DNA of 24,274 nucleotides from DASRFA01 sp035651755 (GCA_035651755.1 DASRFA010000020.1:1-24274), one strand, 5' to 3'. Shown: positions 1 through 9,175, counted from the stretch's first letter. The notes: generated from the letters alone by a model not told the origin. Translations and numbers: made by a program.

Positions 1-1044
<1,044 letters not shown>

Positions 1045-1086
1045 GCGGAAGCGCGCTCGCGCGCGCGGGGTGCTAGTCGTCCGGCG

Positions 1087-2397
1087 ATGAATCTGGTCGT
1101 CCGGACGACGGAGCGCCGCTTCGCGGCGCTCCGGAGAAAGCTCGCCCGGCGCGGCGCGGTCCTCGACGCGAGCGTCGAGCCCGCGGTGCGCGCGATCGTC
1201 GACGACGTGCGCCGCCGCGGCGACCGCGCCGTCGCCGCCGCGACGTGGAAGTTCGACCGCGTGCGCCTCAAGCCGCGCGAGCGCGTCGTCGAGCGCCCGG
1301 AGATGGAGGAGGCGTGCCGTGCGCTCGCGCCCGCCGATCTCCGCGCGCTCCGCCTCGCGGCGCGTCGCATCCGCGCCTTCCACGAGCGCCAGCGCGAGCG
1401 GTCGTTCCGCTACCGCGACCCGCTCGGCGTCCGGCTCGGGCAGGAGATCCGGCCACTCTGCCGGGTCGGCCTGTACATCCCGGGCGGCACCGCGTTCTAC
1501 CCGTCGTCCGTGCTCATGAACGCGATCCCGGCGCGCGTCGCGGGCGTGCGCGACGTCGTGGCGGTGTCGCCTCCGCACGCCGGAGGCGAGCCGCCGGCGC
1601 TCCTCGCGGCGGCCGCGGTCGCGGGCGTCGACCGGCTCCATCGCGTCGGCGGCGCGCAGGCGGTGGCCGCGCTCGCCTACGGGACGGAGACGATCGCGCG
1701 CGTCGACAAGATCGTCGGGCCCGGGAACGTCTACGTCGCGACCGCGAAGCGGCTCGTCGCGGGCACGGTCGCGATCGACATGATCGCCGGGCCGAGCGAG
1801 GTGCTCGTCATCGCGGACGGCGGTGCGAAGCCGGAGCTCGTGGCCGCCGACCTCCTCGCGCAGGCCGAGCACGACGCGGACGCGACCGCGATCTGCCTCA
1901 CGCCGAGCGCGCGCGTCGCCGCCGCGGTCGAGCGCGCGCTCGACGTCCAGCTCGCCGCGCTCGGTCGCGCGGAGATCGCGCGCCGGTCTCTGCGCGCGCA
2001 CGGCGCGATCGTGGTCACGCGCTCGCTCGACGAGGCGATCGAGCTCGCGAACGAGATCGCGCCCGAGCACCTCGAGCTCGCGGTGCGCGATCCCGAGCGC
2101 TGGGTCGCGCGCCTCCACCACGCGGGCGCGATCTTCCTCGGCCACACGACCCCCGAGGCCTTCGGCGACTACCTCGCCGGCCCGAACCACGTGCTCCCGA
2201 CCGGCGGGACGGCGCGCTTCTCGTCGCCCCTCGGCGTGTACGACTTCGTCAAGCGGACGAGCGTCATCGAGGCGCCGCCGCGCGCGCTCGCGCGCCTCGC
2301 GCCGCCGCTCCTCCGGCTCGCGGCGATGGAGGGTCTGTCGGCGCACGGCGCCGCCGTCGAAAGACGACTCGACGGCCGTCGCCCAGCTGGGCGCTAG
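1087..2397 (+). CDS. hisD: Histidinol dehydrogenase
   Basis: HisD oxidises L-histidinol to L-histidine in two NAD-dependent steps, the last steps of histidine synthesis. The 436-residue product has the usual family length and full landmark set: YIPGGTAFYPSSVLMNAIPA, HRVGGAQAVAALAYGT, DKIVGPGN and AGPSEVLV. Predicted zinc ligands are Gln259, His262, Asp361 and His420, nearly the E. coli numbering. The catalytic Glu/His pair is in APEHLEL (Glu327, His328). The ATG at 1087 has only a weak ribosome binding site and lies 42 bases after murA, suggesting read-through from murA. The TAG stop (2395-2397) sits in a CTAG that also supplies the stop of the convergent gene. The other his genes resume at 5737, after two opposite-strand genes. 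Confidence 0.97.
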   Translation: MNLVVRTTERRFAALRRKLARRGAVLDASVEPAVRAIVDDVRRRGDRAVAAATWKFDRVRLKPRERVVERPEMEEACRALAPADLRALRLAARRIRAFHERQRERSFRYRDPLGVRLGQEIRPLCRVGLYIPGGTAFYPSSVLMNAIPARVAGVRDVVAVSPPHAGGEPPALLAAAAVAGVDRLHRVGGAQAVAALAYGTETIARVDKIVGPGNVYVATAKRLVAGTVAIDMIAGPSEVLVIADGGAKPELVAADLLAQAEHDADATAICLTPSARVAAAVERALDVQLAALGRAEIARRSLRAHGAIVVTRSLDEAIELANEIAPEHLELAVRDPERWVARLHHAGAIFLGHTTPEAFGDYLAGPNHVLPTGGTARFSSPLGVYDFVKRTSVIEAPPRALARLAPPLLRLAAMEGLSAHGAAVERRLDGRRPAGR

Positions 2398-4775
2398 CGC
2401 GCCGGCGCAATCTGTCGCGCGAAGACCGCGGGGTCGTTCGTGGGCAGCTTGCAGACGCGGTGCTCGCACACGTAGGCGGTCGCCCGGCCGCCGCGCGCCG
2501 TCTTGTCGGCGAGGAGCGGCACGGCCTCCGCCTGCAGGTCGAGGTCGCGTCCGGCGACGGCGATCGCGAGCACGCGGTTCGGGACGAAGGCGCGGCGGAG
2601 CTCGGCGAGGAACGGCTCGGCCTCGGAGCGCGCGGCCGGCGCGACGATCGCGATCTCCTTGGGGACGTCGAGCCGCCAGTCGACGGCGAGCAACATCTCG
2701 TCGAGCGCCTCCGGCGACGACCGGAGCGGCTTCCCGAACGCGGCGAGCGCCCGGTCGGCGCGCGCGCGATAGCGCTCGTCGCCCGTCAGGTCGTGGAGGC
2801 GGAGCAGGTTGAGGAGCTCGACGGAATTGCCCGACGGCTCGGCGCCGTCGGCCGACGGCTTCTCGCGCGTGAGGAGCGCCTCGCCGTCGTCCGGGGTCCC
2901 GAAGAAGCCGCCGGCGTCGCGGTCCTCGAAGTGCTCCGCGAGGACCGCGTCGAGCGCGATCGCGGCGCGGAGCCGGCGCGGGTCGCCGGTCGCCTCGTAG
3001 AGGTCGAGGAGGCCGGCGATCGTGAAGGCGTAGTCCTCGAGCAGGCCCGCTTCCGCCGGGCGGCCGGCGACGAACGCGCGGTGGAGGCGCGCTCCGTCCT
3101 GCATGCGGCCCAGCACGAAATCGGCGGCGCGCGCGGCGCGCTCGGCGTACGCCGGCTCGCCGAGCGCGAGCGCGGCGCGCGCGAAGGCCGAGATCGCGAG
3201 GCCGTTCCACGCCGCGAGCACCTTCTCGTCGCGGAAGGGACGCACCCGGTGCGCGCGCGCCGCCAGCAGCGCGTCGCGCGACGCGGCGAGATCGCGCCCG
3301 AGCGCGTCGCGCGCGACGCCGAGATCGCGCGCGGTCTCGTCGAGCGGCTTCGGAAGGAACAGGATGCTCCTCCCTTCGAAATTGCCTTCGGTCGTGATGC
3401 CGTACGCGCCGGCGAAGGTCGTCGCGCGCTCCCGGCCGAGCGCGGCTTCGATCTCGGCCGGCGTCCACGTGTAGAAGAGGCCTTCCGCGAGGCGGCCGTC
3501 GGGGCCGCGGCTGTCGGCGTCGATCGCGGAGAAGAAGCCGCCGTCGGGCGCGCCGAACTCGCGCTCGACGTCGTCCAGCACCGTGCGCGCGATCGCCGCG
3601 AGGTCGGCTCGCCCGGTCGCGGCCGCGCCCTCGAGGTACGCGATCGCGAGGAGGGCGTTGTCGTACAGCATCTTCTCGAAGTGCGGGACGAGCCAGCGGC
3701 GGTCGGTCGAGTAGCGGTGGAAGCCGCCGCCGAGCTGGTCGCGCATGCCGCCCGCGGCCATCTTCTCGAGCGTCGTCGCCGCCATGGCGAGCGTCTCGGG
3801 GTCGCCGGTGCGGCGGTGCGAGCGCAGGAGCAGGCGGATCGGGAACGCGCTCGGGAACTTCGGGACGCGCGCGGCGCCCCCCCAGACCGGGTCGTAGCTC
3901 CGCCGCGCGCGCTCGACCGCTCCGGCGAGCACGCTCGCGTCGACCGGCTCCTCGGCGCGCTCGGACGCGACGCTGCGCGCGCGCACCGCCTGCGTCAGCT
4001 CGCGCGCCGCCGCGGCGACCCGGTCGGGCTCCGTCTCGTAGATCGCCTTCATCTGGAGGAGAAGGCTCAGGAACCCGGTCGCGACGCCGCGGTCGCCGTC
4101 GCGCGCGGGGAAGTACGTGCCCGCGAAGAAGGGCTCGCGGTCGGGCGTCACCCAGACCGTCATGGGCCAGCCGCCCGAGCCGGTGAGCGCGAGCACGGCG
4201 CTCATGTAGACGGCGTCGAGGTCGGGGCGCTCCTCGCGATCGACCTTGATCGCGACGTAGTGCTCGTTCAGGAAGCGCGCGATCTCCTCGTCGTCGAACG
4301 ACTCCTCCTCCATCACGTGGCACCAGTGGCACGTGGAGTAGCCGATCGAGAGCAGGACCGGGCGGCCGAGGCGGCGCGCGGTCGCGAACGCCTCGTCGCC
4401 CCACGGGTACCAGTCGACCGGGTTGTGCGCGTGCTGGAGGAGGTACGGGCTCGCCTCGAGGAGGAGGCGGTTCGTGTAGAGCGGCGCGCCCGCCGCATCG
4501 ACGTGGCGGGTGCGCGGGCGATGGCCCCCGCCGTGCGACGTCCACGCGTCCGCGAGGCGCGCGGCGAGGGCGGCGTCGCGCGGCGCCGCGCCGGGGAGCG
4601 AGCGCGCGAAGTCGGGCGTCGGCCCGGGGGTGCCGGGAACGACGCGGGTCGGCGGCGCGCTCGGCGTCGCCCGGACCGCCGTCGGCGTGGCGAGCGGCAG
4701 TGCGCCGCCGGAGCACGCCGAAGCGGCGACGGCGAGCGCGAGCGAAAAGGCGAGAATGGAAGTCCGCGCCGTCAA
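2394..4775 (-). CDS. DUF255 thioredoxin-fold protein (YyaL/SPATA20 family), probable lipoprotein
   Basis: Members of this family join an N-terminal thioredoxin-like domain to an (alpha/alpha)6-barrel resembling N-acylglucosamine 2-epimerase. Their biochemical role is not established. The predicted 793-residue product has a hydrophobic leader ending in a lipobox-like ASAC (Cys21), then a Pro/Thr-rich linker to about residue 50. The family block ASPYLLQHAHNPVDWYPWG follows, then the CHWC motif at Cys149-Cys152, KVDREERPDLD, GWPMTVW and the barrel domain to the end. I chose the TTG at 4775 because it gives a proper signal sequence and lies 8 bases after the stop of the upstream membrane protein gene, consistent with coupled translation. 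The open frame continues upstream, but that part is a shadow of the membrane gene. The lipoprotein reading is inference; most relatives I know of lack an obvious export signal. Confidence 0.9.
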   Translation of the reverse strand: MTARTSILAFSLALAVAASACSGGALPLATPTAVRATPSAPPTRVVPGTPGPTPDFARSLPGAAPRDAALAARLADAWTSHGGGHRPRTRHVDAAGAPLYTNRLLLEASPYLLQHAHNPVDWYPWGDEAFATARRLGRPVLLSIGYSTCHWCHVMEEESFDDEEIARFLNEHYVAIKVDREERPDLDAVYMSAVLALTGSGGWPMTVWVTPDREPFFAGTYFPARDGDRGVATGFLSLLLQMKAIYETEPDRVAAAARELTQAVRARSVASERAEEPVDASVLAGAVERARRSYDPVWGGAARVPKFPSAFPIRLLLRSHRRTGDPETLAMAATTLEKMAAGGMRDQLGGGFHRYSTDRRWLVPHFEKMLYDNALLAIAYLEGAAATGRADLAAIARTVLDDVEREFGAPDGGFFSAIDADSRGPDGRLAEGLFYTWTPAEIEAALGRERATTFAGAYGITTEGNFEGRSILFLPKPLDETARDLGVARDALGRDLAASRDALLAARAHRVRPFRDEKVLAAWNGLAISAFARAALALGEPAYAERAARAADFVLGRMQDGARLHRAFVAGRPAEAGLLEDYAFTIAGLLDLYEATGDPRRLRAAIALDAVLAEHFEDRDAGGFFGTPDDGEALLTREKPSADGAEPSGNSVELLNLLRLHDLTGDERYRARADRALAAFGKPLRSSPEALDEMLLAVDWRLDVPKEIAIVAPAARSEAEPFLAELRRAFVPNRVLAIAVAGRDLDLQAEAVPLLADKTARGGRATAYVCEHRVCKLPTNDPAVFARQIAPAR

Positions 4776-4783
4776 GCCGGCAT

Positions 4784-5419
4784 TCAGGCGGGGGCGAGAC
4801 CGGCGTCGCGGGCGGCGCGCTCGCGCGTCGCGATCGCCGCGTAGTAGCAGGCCGACGCGAGCTGGACCCACATGAGCGCGGGCACGATGCCGACGACGAG
4901 CAGCGCGATCCCGACGAGCACGATCGGGATCGCGAGCAGCCAGATCCCGAAGATCGTCCAGCCGTGCCCGCGCGTCCGCTCCCAGCTCTCTCGCACGGCG
5001 GTGATCGCGTCGACCCGCTCGTCGATCACGATGTACGGCACCCACGACAGCCTGACGGCCGCGATCACGCCCGGCACGACGAGCAGCACGAACCCGATCG
5101 CAATGATCGCGTGCAGGAGCACGCTCGCGAGCACCGCCTGCCAGTAGTCGATGCGAAACGCGGCGAAGAGGTCCGCGACGTCCGGAGTCTCGCCGCGCGC
5201 AGCCCGAAGGAAGGCCCACATCCCGCCGAACGTGACCGGGCCGAGGACGAGCACCTCGTACGCGAGCCCGACGAGCCCGCCGCGCAGGTACCCGGAGACG
5301 GAGCTCAGGAGAAGCCACACGACGCCGATCAGGAGCAGCTCGAGGAACGATCGCTTCAGCTCCGACCAGCCGAAGCCGTAGACCTCGGTGACGCTCGGTC
5401 CGCTGAGATCGGTCGTCAT
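4784..5419 (-). CDS. Polytopic inner-membrane protein, DUF975/UPF0259-like
   Basis: A 211-residue protein with about five hydrophobic segments (roughly residues 25-43, 48-70, 98-123, 158-178 and 180-198). The block LLVVPGVIAAVRLSWVPYIV followed by DERVDAITAVRESWERTRGH resembles the conserved core of bacterial integral membrane families such as DUF975, UPF0259 (YciC) and the glycerophosphodiesterase membrane domain. No catalytic motif is visible and the function is unknown. The start is fixed by a strong GGGAGGAG Shine-Dalgarno at 5425-5432, 5 bases before the ATG. The stop lies 8 bases before the start of the DUF255 gene, so the two are probably co-transcribed and may work together at the membrane. 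The pair is inverted relative to the flanking his genes. Confidence 0.85.
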   Translation of the reverse strand: MTTDLSGPSVTEVYGFGWSELKRSFLELLLIGVVWLLLSSVSGYLRGGLVGLAYEVLVLGPVTFGGMWAFLRAARGETPDVADLFAAFRIDYWQAVLASVLLHAIIAIGFVLLVVPGVIAAVRLSWVPYIVIDERVDAITAVRESWERTRGHGWTIFGIWLLAIPIVLVGIALLVVGIVPALMWVQLASACYYAAIATRERAARDAGLAPA

Positions 5420-5424
5420 TCCGG

Positions 5425-5432
5425 CTCCTCCC
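5425..5432 (-). promoter_or_regulatory. Strong Shine-Dalgarno for the membrane protein
   Basis: GGGAGGAG on the minus strand lies 5 bases from the ATG at 5419. It settles this start over longer upstream readings of the same open frame. Confidence 0.8.
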
Positions 5433-5552
5433 TTCGCCGACCCCGCCGCGACGTGCGCTGCCCGACTGCCGGATCGTCCCGCCGTCCTAACAGTCGGTGC
5501 GGATCGCGAGAAGCTCTGCGCGGCCGTCGCGGCGGCCGCGCCGGGCGCGTGC

Positions 5553-5597
5553 GAGACGGCTGCAGCGCGCGCGCTGCGCCGGTTCCACGGCCGTCTC
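5553..5597. repeat. Nested inverted repeat in the hisB leader
   Basis: The outer arms GAGACGGC (5553-5560) and GCCGTCTC (5590-5597) are perfect complements. They enclose a perfect 16-base palindrome, GCAGCGCGCGCGCTGC, at 5562-5577. It lies about 140 bases before the hisB start and could form a stacked hairpin in the hisB leader or a protein-binding site. There is no following T-run, so it is not a classical terminator. Confidence 0.45.
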
Positions 5598-5736
5598 CCG
5601 AGGGTCGCACGCCCGGAGGTGGTATGCGAAGATCGAGCCAGTCGCGCGGGCACCGACGGACGCGGCCGGAGCGTGGCCGCAAGGCGGGCCCTGCGCAGCG
5701 CTCCGCAGGCGGCTCGGGCGGGGCGGAGACCGAGAA

Positions 5737-6477
5737 ATGGCACGATCGACGTCGACATCGAAGGGAGGCGCGCGACCGCGGGCCGTGGGTGGCGCGCGAC
5801 CGCGGGCGGTCGCCGCGGGCGACCGCAAGGCCGGCGCCCCGGCCGCGCCGGCGCGGGTCGCCGCCATCGGATCGGCGGCGCGAGGTCGCGACCGGCGGCG
5901 CGCGACCGTCGAGCGCACGACGCGCGAGACCAGCATCGCGATCGACCTCGTCCTCGACGGCGCCGGGAAGTCCGAGATCGCGACCGGCGTTCCCTTCCTC
6001 GACCACATGCTCGAGCTCTTCGCGAAGCACGGGTTCTTCGACCTTCGCGTCGAGGCCAAGGGCGACCTCGAGGTCGACGCGCACCACACCGTCGAGGACG
6101 TCGGTCTCACGCTCGGCCTGGCGTTCCGCGACGCGCTCGGGAGCAAGGAGGGCATCCGGCGCTTCGGGCAGTCGTCGGTGCCGCTCGACGAGGCGCTCGT
6201 CTCGGTCGTCGTCGATCTGAGCGGCCGGCCGTACTTCGTCTACGAGCTCGAGGCGGGGCAGGAGCGCGTCGGCACGTTCGACACGGGCCTCGTGCACGAC
6301 TTCCTGCTCGCGTTCGTGAACGAGCTCAAGATGAACCTCCACGTCGATTGCATCCGGGGGCGAAACCCGCACCACATGATCGAGGCCGCCTTCAAGGGCC
6401 TCGCGCGCGCGCTCGATCACGCGACGTCGCTCGACCCGCGCGTCACGGGGGTGCTGTCGACGAAGGGCGCCCTGTGA
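5737..6477 (+). CDS. hisB: Imidazoleglycerol-phosphate dehydratase
   Basis: HisB dehydrates imidazole glycerol phosphate to imidazole acetol phosphate in histidine synthesis, as a Mn-dependent multimer. The ATG at 5737 has a GGAG 8 bases upstream. The core starts near residue 53 (RRATVERTTRETS) and is about 194 residues, the normal monofunctional length. Landmarks are FLDHML (Asp89, His90), KHGFFDL, HHTVED (His116-His117) and NPHHMIEAAFK (His212-His213), covering the metal-binding histidine pairs. The first 52 residues are an Arg/Ala/Gly-rich extension encoded partly by a tandem 24-base repeat. An internal start nearer the core cannot be ruled out, so translation may begin downstream of 5737. 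The stop overlaps the hisH start by 4 bases (GTGA). Confidence 0.93.
   Translation: MARSTSTSKGGARPRAVGGARPRAVAAGDRKAGAPAAPARVAAIGSAARGRDRRRATVERTTRETSIAIDLVLDGAGKSEIATGVPFLDHMLELFAKHGFFDLRVEAKGDLEVDAHHTVEDVGLTLGLAFRDALGSKEGIRRFGQSSVPLDEALVSVVVDLSGRPYFVYELEAGQERVGTFDTGLVHDFLLAFVNELKMNLHVDCIRGRNPHHMIEAAFKGLARALDHATSLDPRVTGVLSTKGAL
5767..5826 (+). repeat. Tandem 24-base repeat and hairpin in the hisB N-terminal extension
   Basis: GGCGCGCGACCGCGGGC occurs at 5767-5783 and again at 5791-5807, a 24-base period that codes for two copies of an eight-residue GARPRAVG/A unit. It is followed by a perfect 9-bp hairpin, GCGGTCGCC at 5806-5814 and GGCGACCGC at 5818-5826, with a 3-base loop. Period and frame agree, so the repeat could expand without breaking the frame. 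Confidence 0.7.
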
Positions 6478-7130
6478 TCGCGATCGTCGACTACGGCGTC
6501 GGGAACCTGCGGAGCGCCGCCAAGGGCCTCGAGCGCGCGGCGGCGGACGCCGGGCGCGACGTCGAGGTTCGCGTGACGACCTCCGCCTCCGACGTCGAGC
6601 GCGCGGACGCGGTCGTCCTTCCCGGCGTCGGCGCGTTCGGCGCCTGCATGTCGAACCTCGATGCCTCCGGCCTGCGCGACGCCGTCGTGCGCGCGGCCGG
6701 CTCGGGGCGGCCCTTCCTGGGCGTCTGTGTCGGCATGCAGATCCTGTTCGAGGAGTCGAGCGAGTTCGGGCCCGTCGCGGGGCTGGGCGTGCTGCCGGGT
6801 AAGGTCGTCCGGTTCCGCGCGAAAGGCGTCAAGATCCCGCACATGGGCTGGAACGCGCTCCGCATCCGGAAGCGCGTGCGCGAGCTCGAAGGCCTGGGCG
6901 ACGAGCCGTACGTCTACTTCGTGCACTCCTACTACGCCGAGCCGTCGGACCCGGCGATCGTCGCCGCGACCGCGGAGTACGGCGGCGAGGAGTTCACCGC
7001 GGCGGTCGCGCGCGACGCCCTCTTCGCGACCCAGTTCCACCCCGAGAAGAGCCAGCTCGTCGGCTTGAAGATCCTCGCGAGCTTCGTGCGCGCGGCCGAC
7101 CGCCCGCTCCAGGTCGCCGTCCCCGCGTGA
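6474..7130 (+). CDS. hisH: Imidazole glycerol phosphate synthase, glutaminase subunit
   Basis: HisH hydrolyses glutamine and passes ammonia to HisF to form imidazole glycerol phosphate and AICAR. The 218-residue product is a class I glutamine amidotransferase. The nucleophile Cys85 is in GVCVGMQ, the oxyanion region PGVGAFG is near residue 50, and the His189/Glu191 pair is in FHPEKS. HMGWN and YFVHSYY are also typical of HisH. The GTG start at 6474 overlaps the hisB stop by 4 bases. The gene ends in a 4-base overlap with hisA, so translation of hisB-H-A is probably coupled. Confidence 0.96.
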   Translation: MIAIVDYGVGNLRSAAKGLERAAADAGRDVEVRVTTSASDVERADAVVLPGVGAFGACMSNLDASGLRDAVVRAAGSGRPFLGVCVGMQILFEESSEFGPVAGLGVLPGKVVRFRAKGVKIPHMGWNALRIRKRVRELEGLGDEPYVYFVHSYYAEPSDPAIVAATAEYGGEEFTAAVARDALFATQFHPEKSQLVGLKILASFVRAADRPLQVAVPA

Positions 7131-7879
7131 GCGAACGCAGCTTCGAAGCGATCCCGGCGATCGACCTCCGGGGCGGCCGCTGCGTGCGCCTCGTGCAGGG
7201 CGACTTCGCGGCGGAGACCGCGTACGGCGACGATCCGGTCGCGATGGCCGAGCGCTGGGCGGGCGAGGGCGCGACGCGGCTCCATGTCGTCGACCTCGAC
7301 GGCGCGGCGCGAGGCGCGCGGGCGCAGGGGTCGCTGATCGCCCGCATCTGTGCCGCGCTCGCGATTCCGGTGCAGGTCGGCGGCGGCCTGCGCGATCTCG
7401 ACGCGCTCGCGAGCGTGCTCGATGCCGGCGCGGAGCGCGCGATCCTCGGCACCGCTGCCGCGCTCGATCCGACGATCGCGGAGCGTGCGTGCGCGCGCTG
7501 GCCCGGCCGGATCGCCGTCGGCATCGACCTCCGCGACGGCCGGGTCGCGATCGAGGGCTGGCTTCGCGACGCTGCGGCCGGAGCCGACGAGGTCGCCGCG
7601 CGCGCCGACGCCGCCGGCGCCGCGGCGATCGTGCTCACTGACGTCCGGCGCGACGGCACCGGCGTCGGCGCGAACCTCGACGCGACCGTCGACTTCGCCG
7701 CACGCCACCCGACGCCGGTCATCGTGTCCGGCGGCGTCGGATCGGTCGACGACGTGCGGCGCGCGCGCGCGGCGTTCGACCGCGGCGCGAATCTGGCCGG
7801 CGTGATCGTCGGCCGCGCGCTCTACGAGGGTCGCGTCCGCCTCGCGGACGCCGTCGCGGCCGCGGCGGGGGAGGGCTGA
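7127..7879 (+). CDS. hisA: ProFAR isomerase
   Basis: HisA converts ProFAR to PRFAR by an Amadori rearrangement on a TIM barrel. The 250-residue length is normal. The general acid/base Asp13 (PAIDLRGG) and Asp172 (VLTDVRRDGTG) are present, as are the phosphate-binding glycines in QVGGGLRD and VSGGVGS. The GTG start at 7127 overlaps hisH by 4 bases. hisF begins 1 base after the stop. Absence of the tryptophan-pathway partner TrpF cannot be judged from this window, so a bifunctional PriA role is not excluded. Confidence 0.95.
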   Translation: MSERSFEAIPAIDLRGGRCVRLVQGDFAAETAYGDDPVAMAERWAGEGATRLHVVDLDGAARGARAQGSLIARICAALAIPVQVGGGLRDLDALASVLDAGAERAILGTAAALDPTIAERACARWPGRIAVGIDLRDGRVAIEGWLRDAAAGADEVAARADAAGAAAIVLTDVRRDGTGVGANLDATVDFAARHPTPVIVSGGVGSVDDVRRARAAFDRGANLAGVIVGRALYEGRVRLADAVAAAAGEG

Positions 7880-7880
7880 C

Positions 7881-8642
7881 GTGCTCGCCCGGCGCATCAT
7901 CCCCTGCCTCGACGTGAAGGGCGGACGGGTCGTGAAGGGCGTCGGCTTCGTCGACCTGCGCGACGCCGGCGACCCGGTCGAGATCGCCGAGCGCTACGAC
8001 CGCGAGGGCGCCGACGAGCTCTGCTTCCTCGACATCACGGCCTCGCACGAGGAGCGCGCGATCATCCTCGACGTCGTCCGCGCGACCGCCGAGCGCTGCT
8101 TCATGCCGCTCACCGTCGGCGGCGGCGTCCGGACGCTCGACGACATCCGGATGCTGCTGCGCGCCGGCGCGGACAAGGTCTCGATCAACACCGCGGCGGT
8201 CTCGGACCCCGACGTGGTCGGGCGAGCGGCCGAGAAGTTCGGCACGCAGTGCATCGTCGTCGCGATCGACGCGAAGCGCGTCCCCGGCGAGGAGCGCTGG
8301 CAGGTCTTCACGCACGGCGGACGGCGCCCGACCGGGCTCGACGCCGTCGAATGGGCCGTGCGGCTGACGCACGGCGGGGCCGGCGAGGTGCTCCTCACGA
8401 GCATGGACCGCGACGGCACGAAGGACGGCTACGACATCGCGCTGACGCGCGCGGTCGCCGACGCCGTCGACGTCCCGGTCATCGCGTCGGGCGGCGCCGG
8501 GACGCTCGAGCACCTCTACGAGGGCATCGCCGACGGCCACGCGAGCGCGGTCCTCGCGGCGTCGATCTTCCACTACCGCGAGATCTCGATCCGGGAGTGC
8601 AAGGAGCATCTCCGCGCCCGCGGCATCCCGGTCCGCCAGTAG
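7881..8642 (+). CDS. hisF: Imidazole glycerol phosphate synthase, cyclase subunit
   Basis: HisF uses ammonia delivered by HisH to cyclise PRFAR into imidazole glycerol phosphate. The 253-residue product has the catalytic residues Asp11 (CLDVKGG), Asp130 (AIDAK) and the conserved Asp176 (SMDRDGTKDGYD). The phosphate-binding VGGGVR and ASGGAG loops are also present. The GTG start at 7881 follows the hisA stop directly. The gene closes the hisBHAF run. hisI and hisE, often next, do not follow here; an unrelated membrane protein does. Confidence 0.97.
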   Translation: MLARRIIPCLDVKGGRVVKGVGFVDLRDAGDPVEIAERYDREGADELCFLDITASHEERAIILDVVRATAERCFMPLTVGGGVRTLDDIRMLLRAGADKVSINTAAVSDPDVVGRAAEKFGTQCIVVAIDAKRVPGEERWQVFTHGGRRPTGLDAVEWAVRLTHGGAGEVLLTSMDRDGTKDGYDIALTRAVADAVDVPVIASGGAGTLEHLYEGIADGHASAVLAASIFHYREISIRECKEHLRARGIPVRQ

Positions 8643-8735
8643 CCGCGCCGAGCCGGCCGCGCCGCGAGACGCGTGCGAAGGCCCGCCGCGGGCGCGCTTG
8701 ACATCTCGGACGGCGGCGCGGGAGGTTGCGCGCCC

Positions 8736-8740
8736 GGAGG
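8736..8740 (+). promoter_or_regulatory. Shine-Dalgarno fixing the start at 8747
   Basis: GGAGG lies 6 bases before the ATG at 8747. It supports that start over the in-frame start at 8726. Confidence 0.65.
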
Positions 8741-8746
8741 TGCGCG

Positions 8747-9172
8747 ATGGCGGACGATCGCAAGCGAGGTGCGTTCCTCACCGTGGTGGCGGCTCTCTTC
8801 GCGCTCCTCACGCTGTCGAACTTCACGAAGGCGCTCCAGTACGCGAACAACCCGACGGTCGGCGGCATCGTGATCTTCGGCGTGCGCGCGGAGGGCGTCG
8901 CGACGAACCTCCTTCTCGGGCCGCTCGTCGGCCTCGTCACCGGCGCATACGCGTACGGGCTCTGGCGGATGAAGCGCTGGGTGCTGCCGCTCTCGGTCGC
9001 GTACGCGTTCTACGTCCCGGTCAACCTGGTGCTCTTCTGGTATCGCCACACCGAGGCGACGGTCCCGCCCGTCGCGGGCCTGCTCGTCTATCTCGCGATC
9101 GCGCTCGGGGGCTCGATCGGAACCGCGCTCCATCTCGCGTACCATCGAGGCGAGCTGCCCTGGACGGAGTGA
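8747..9172 (+). CDS. Small four-helix membrane protein of unknown function
   Basis: A 141-residue protein with four predicted membrane helices, near residues 9-30, 40-70, 78-99 and 107-130, and a short charged N-terminus (MADDRKRG). I do not recognise a named family. A perfect TTGACA stands at 8698-8703, but no good -10 was found at the usual distance. It is followed 3 bases later by the VOC-fold gene, whose Shine-Dalgarno lies inside the end of this gene, so the two are probably one transcript. It is 104 bases from hisF and may have its own promoter. Confidence 0.78.
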   Translation: MADDRKRGAFLTVVAALFALLTLSNFTKALQYANNPTVGGIVIFGVRAEGVATNLLLGPLVGLVTGAYAYGLWRMKRWVLPLSVAYAFYVPVNLVLFWYRHTEATVPPVAGLLVYLAIALGGSIGTALHLAYHRGELPWTE

Positions 9173-9175
9173 CCG

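Larger units (their letters stand above)
5420..5736. other. Divergent intergenic region upstream of hisB
   Basis: About 317 bases between the divergent membrane protein gene and hisB. It must hold promoters for both directions, but I could not find a convincing -35/-10 pair. It contains a nested inverted repeat at 5553-5597 (listed separately). At 5614-5618 a GGAGG lies 5 bases before an ATG at 5624 in a frame different from hisB. That frame runs through hisB with no recognisable domain, so it is not called. No histidine-rich leader peptide or T-box-like feature was recognised. Confidence 0.6.

Noticed and set aside
1245..4844. A plus-strand open frame of 1199 codons
   Set aside because: It is antisense to the DUF255 gene and overlaps hisD in another frame. 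The translation is Arg/Ala/Glu-biased with no family motif, as expected in GC-rich DNA.
5614..5626. GGAGG followed by ATG, a possible small gene or leader peptide before hisB
   Set aside because: The frame runs into hisB out of phase, is Arg-rich, has no His cluster and no family resemblance.
8698..8703. Perfect TTGACA upstream of the gene at 8747
   Set aside because: No acceptable -10 within 15-19 bases, so it is not called a promoter.
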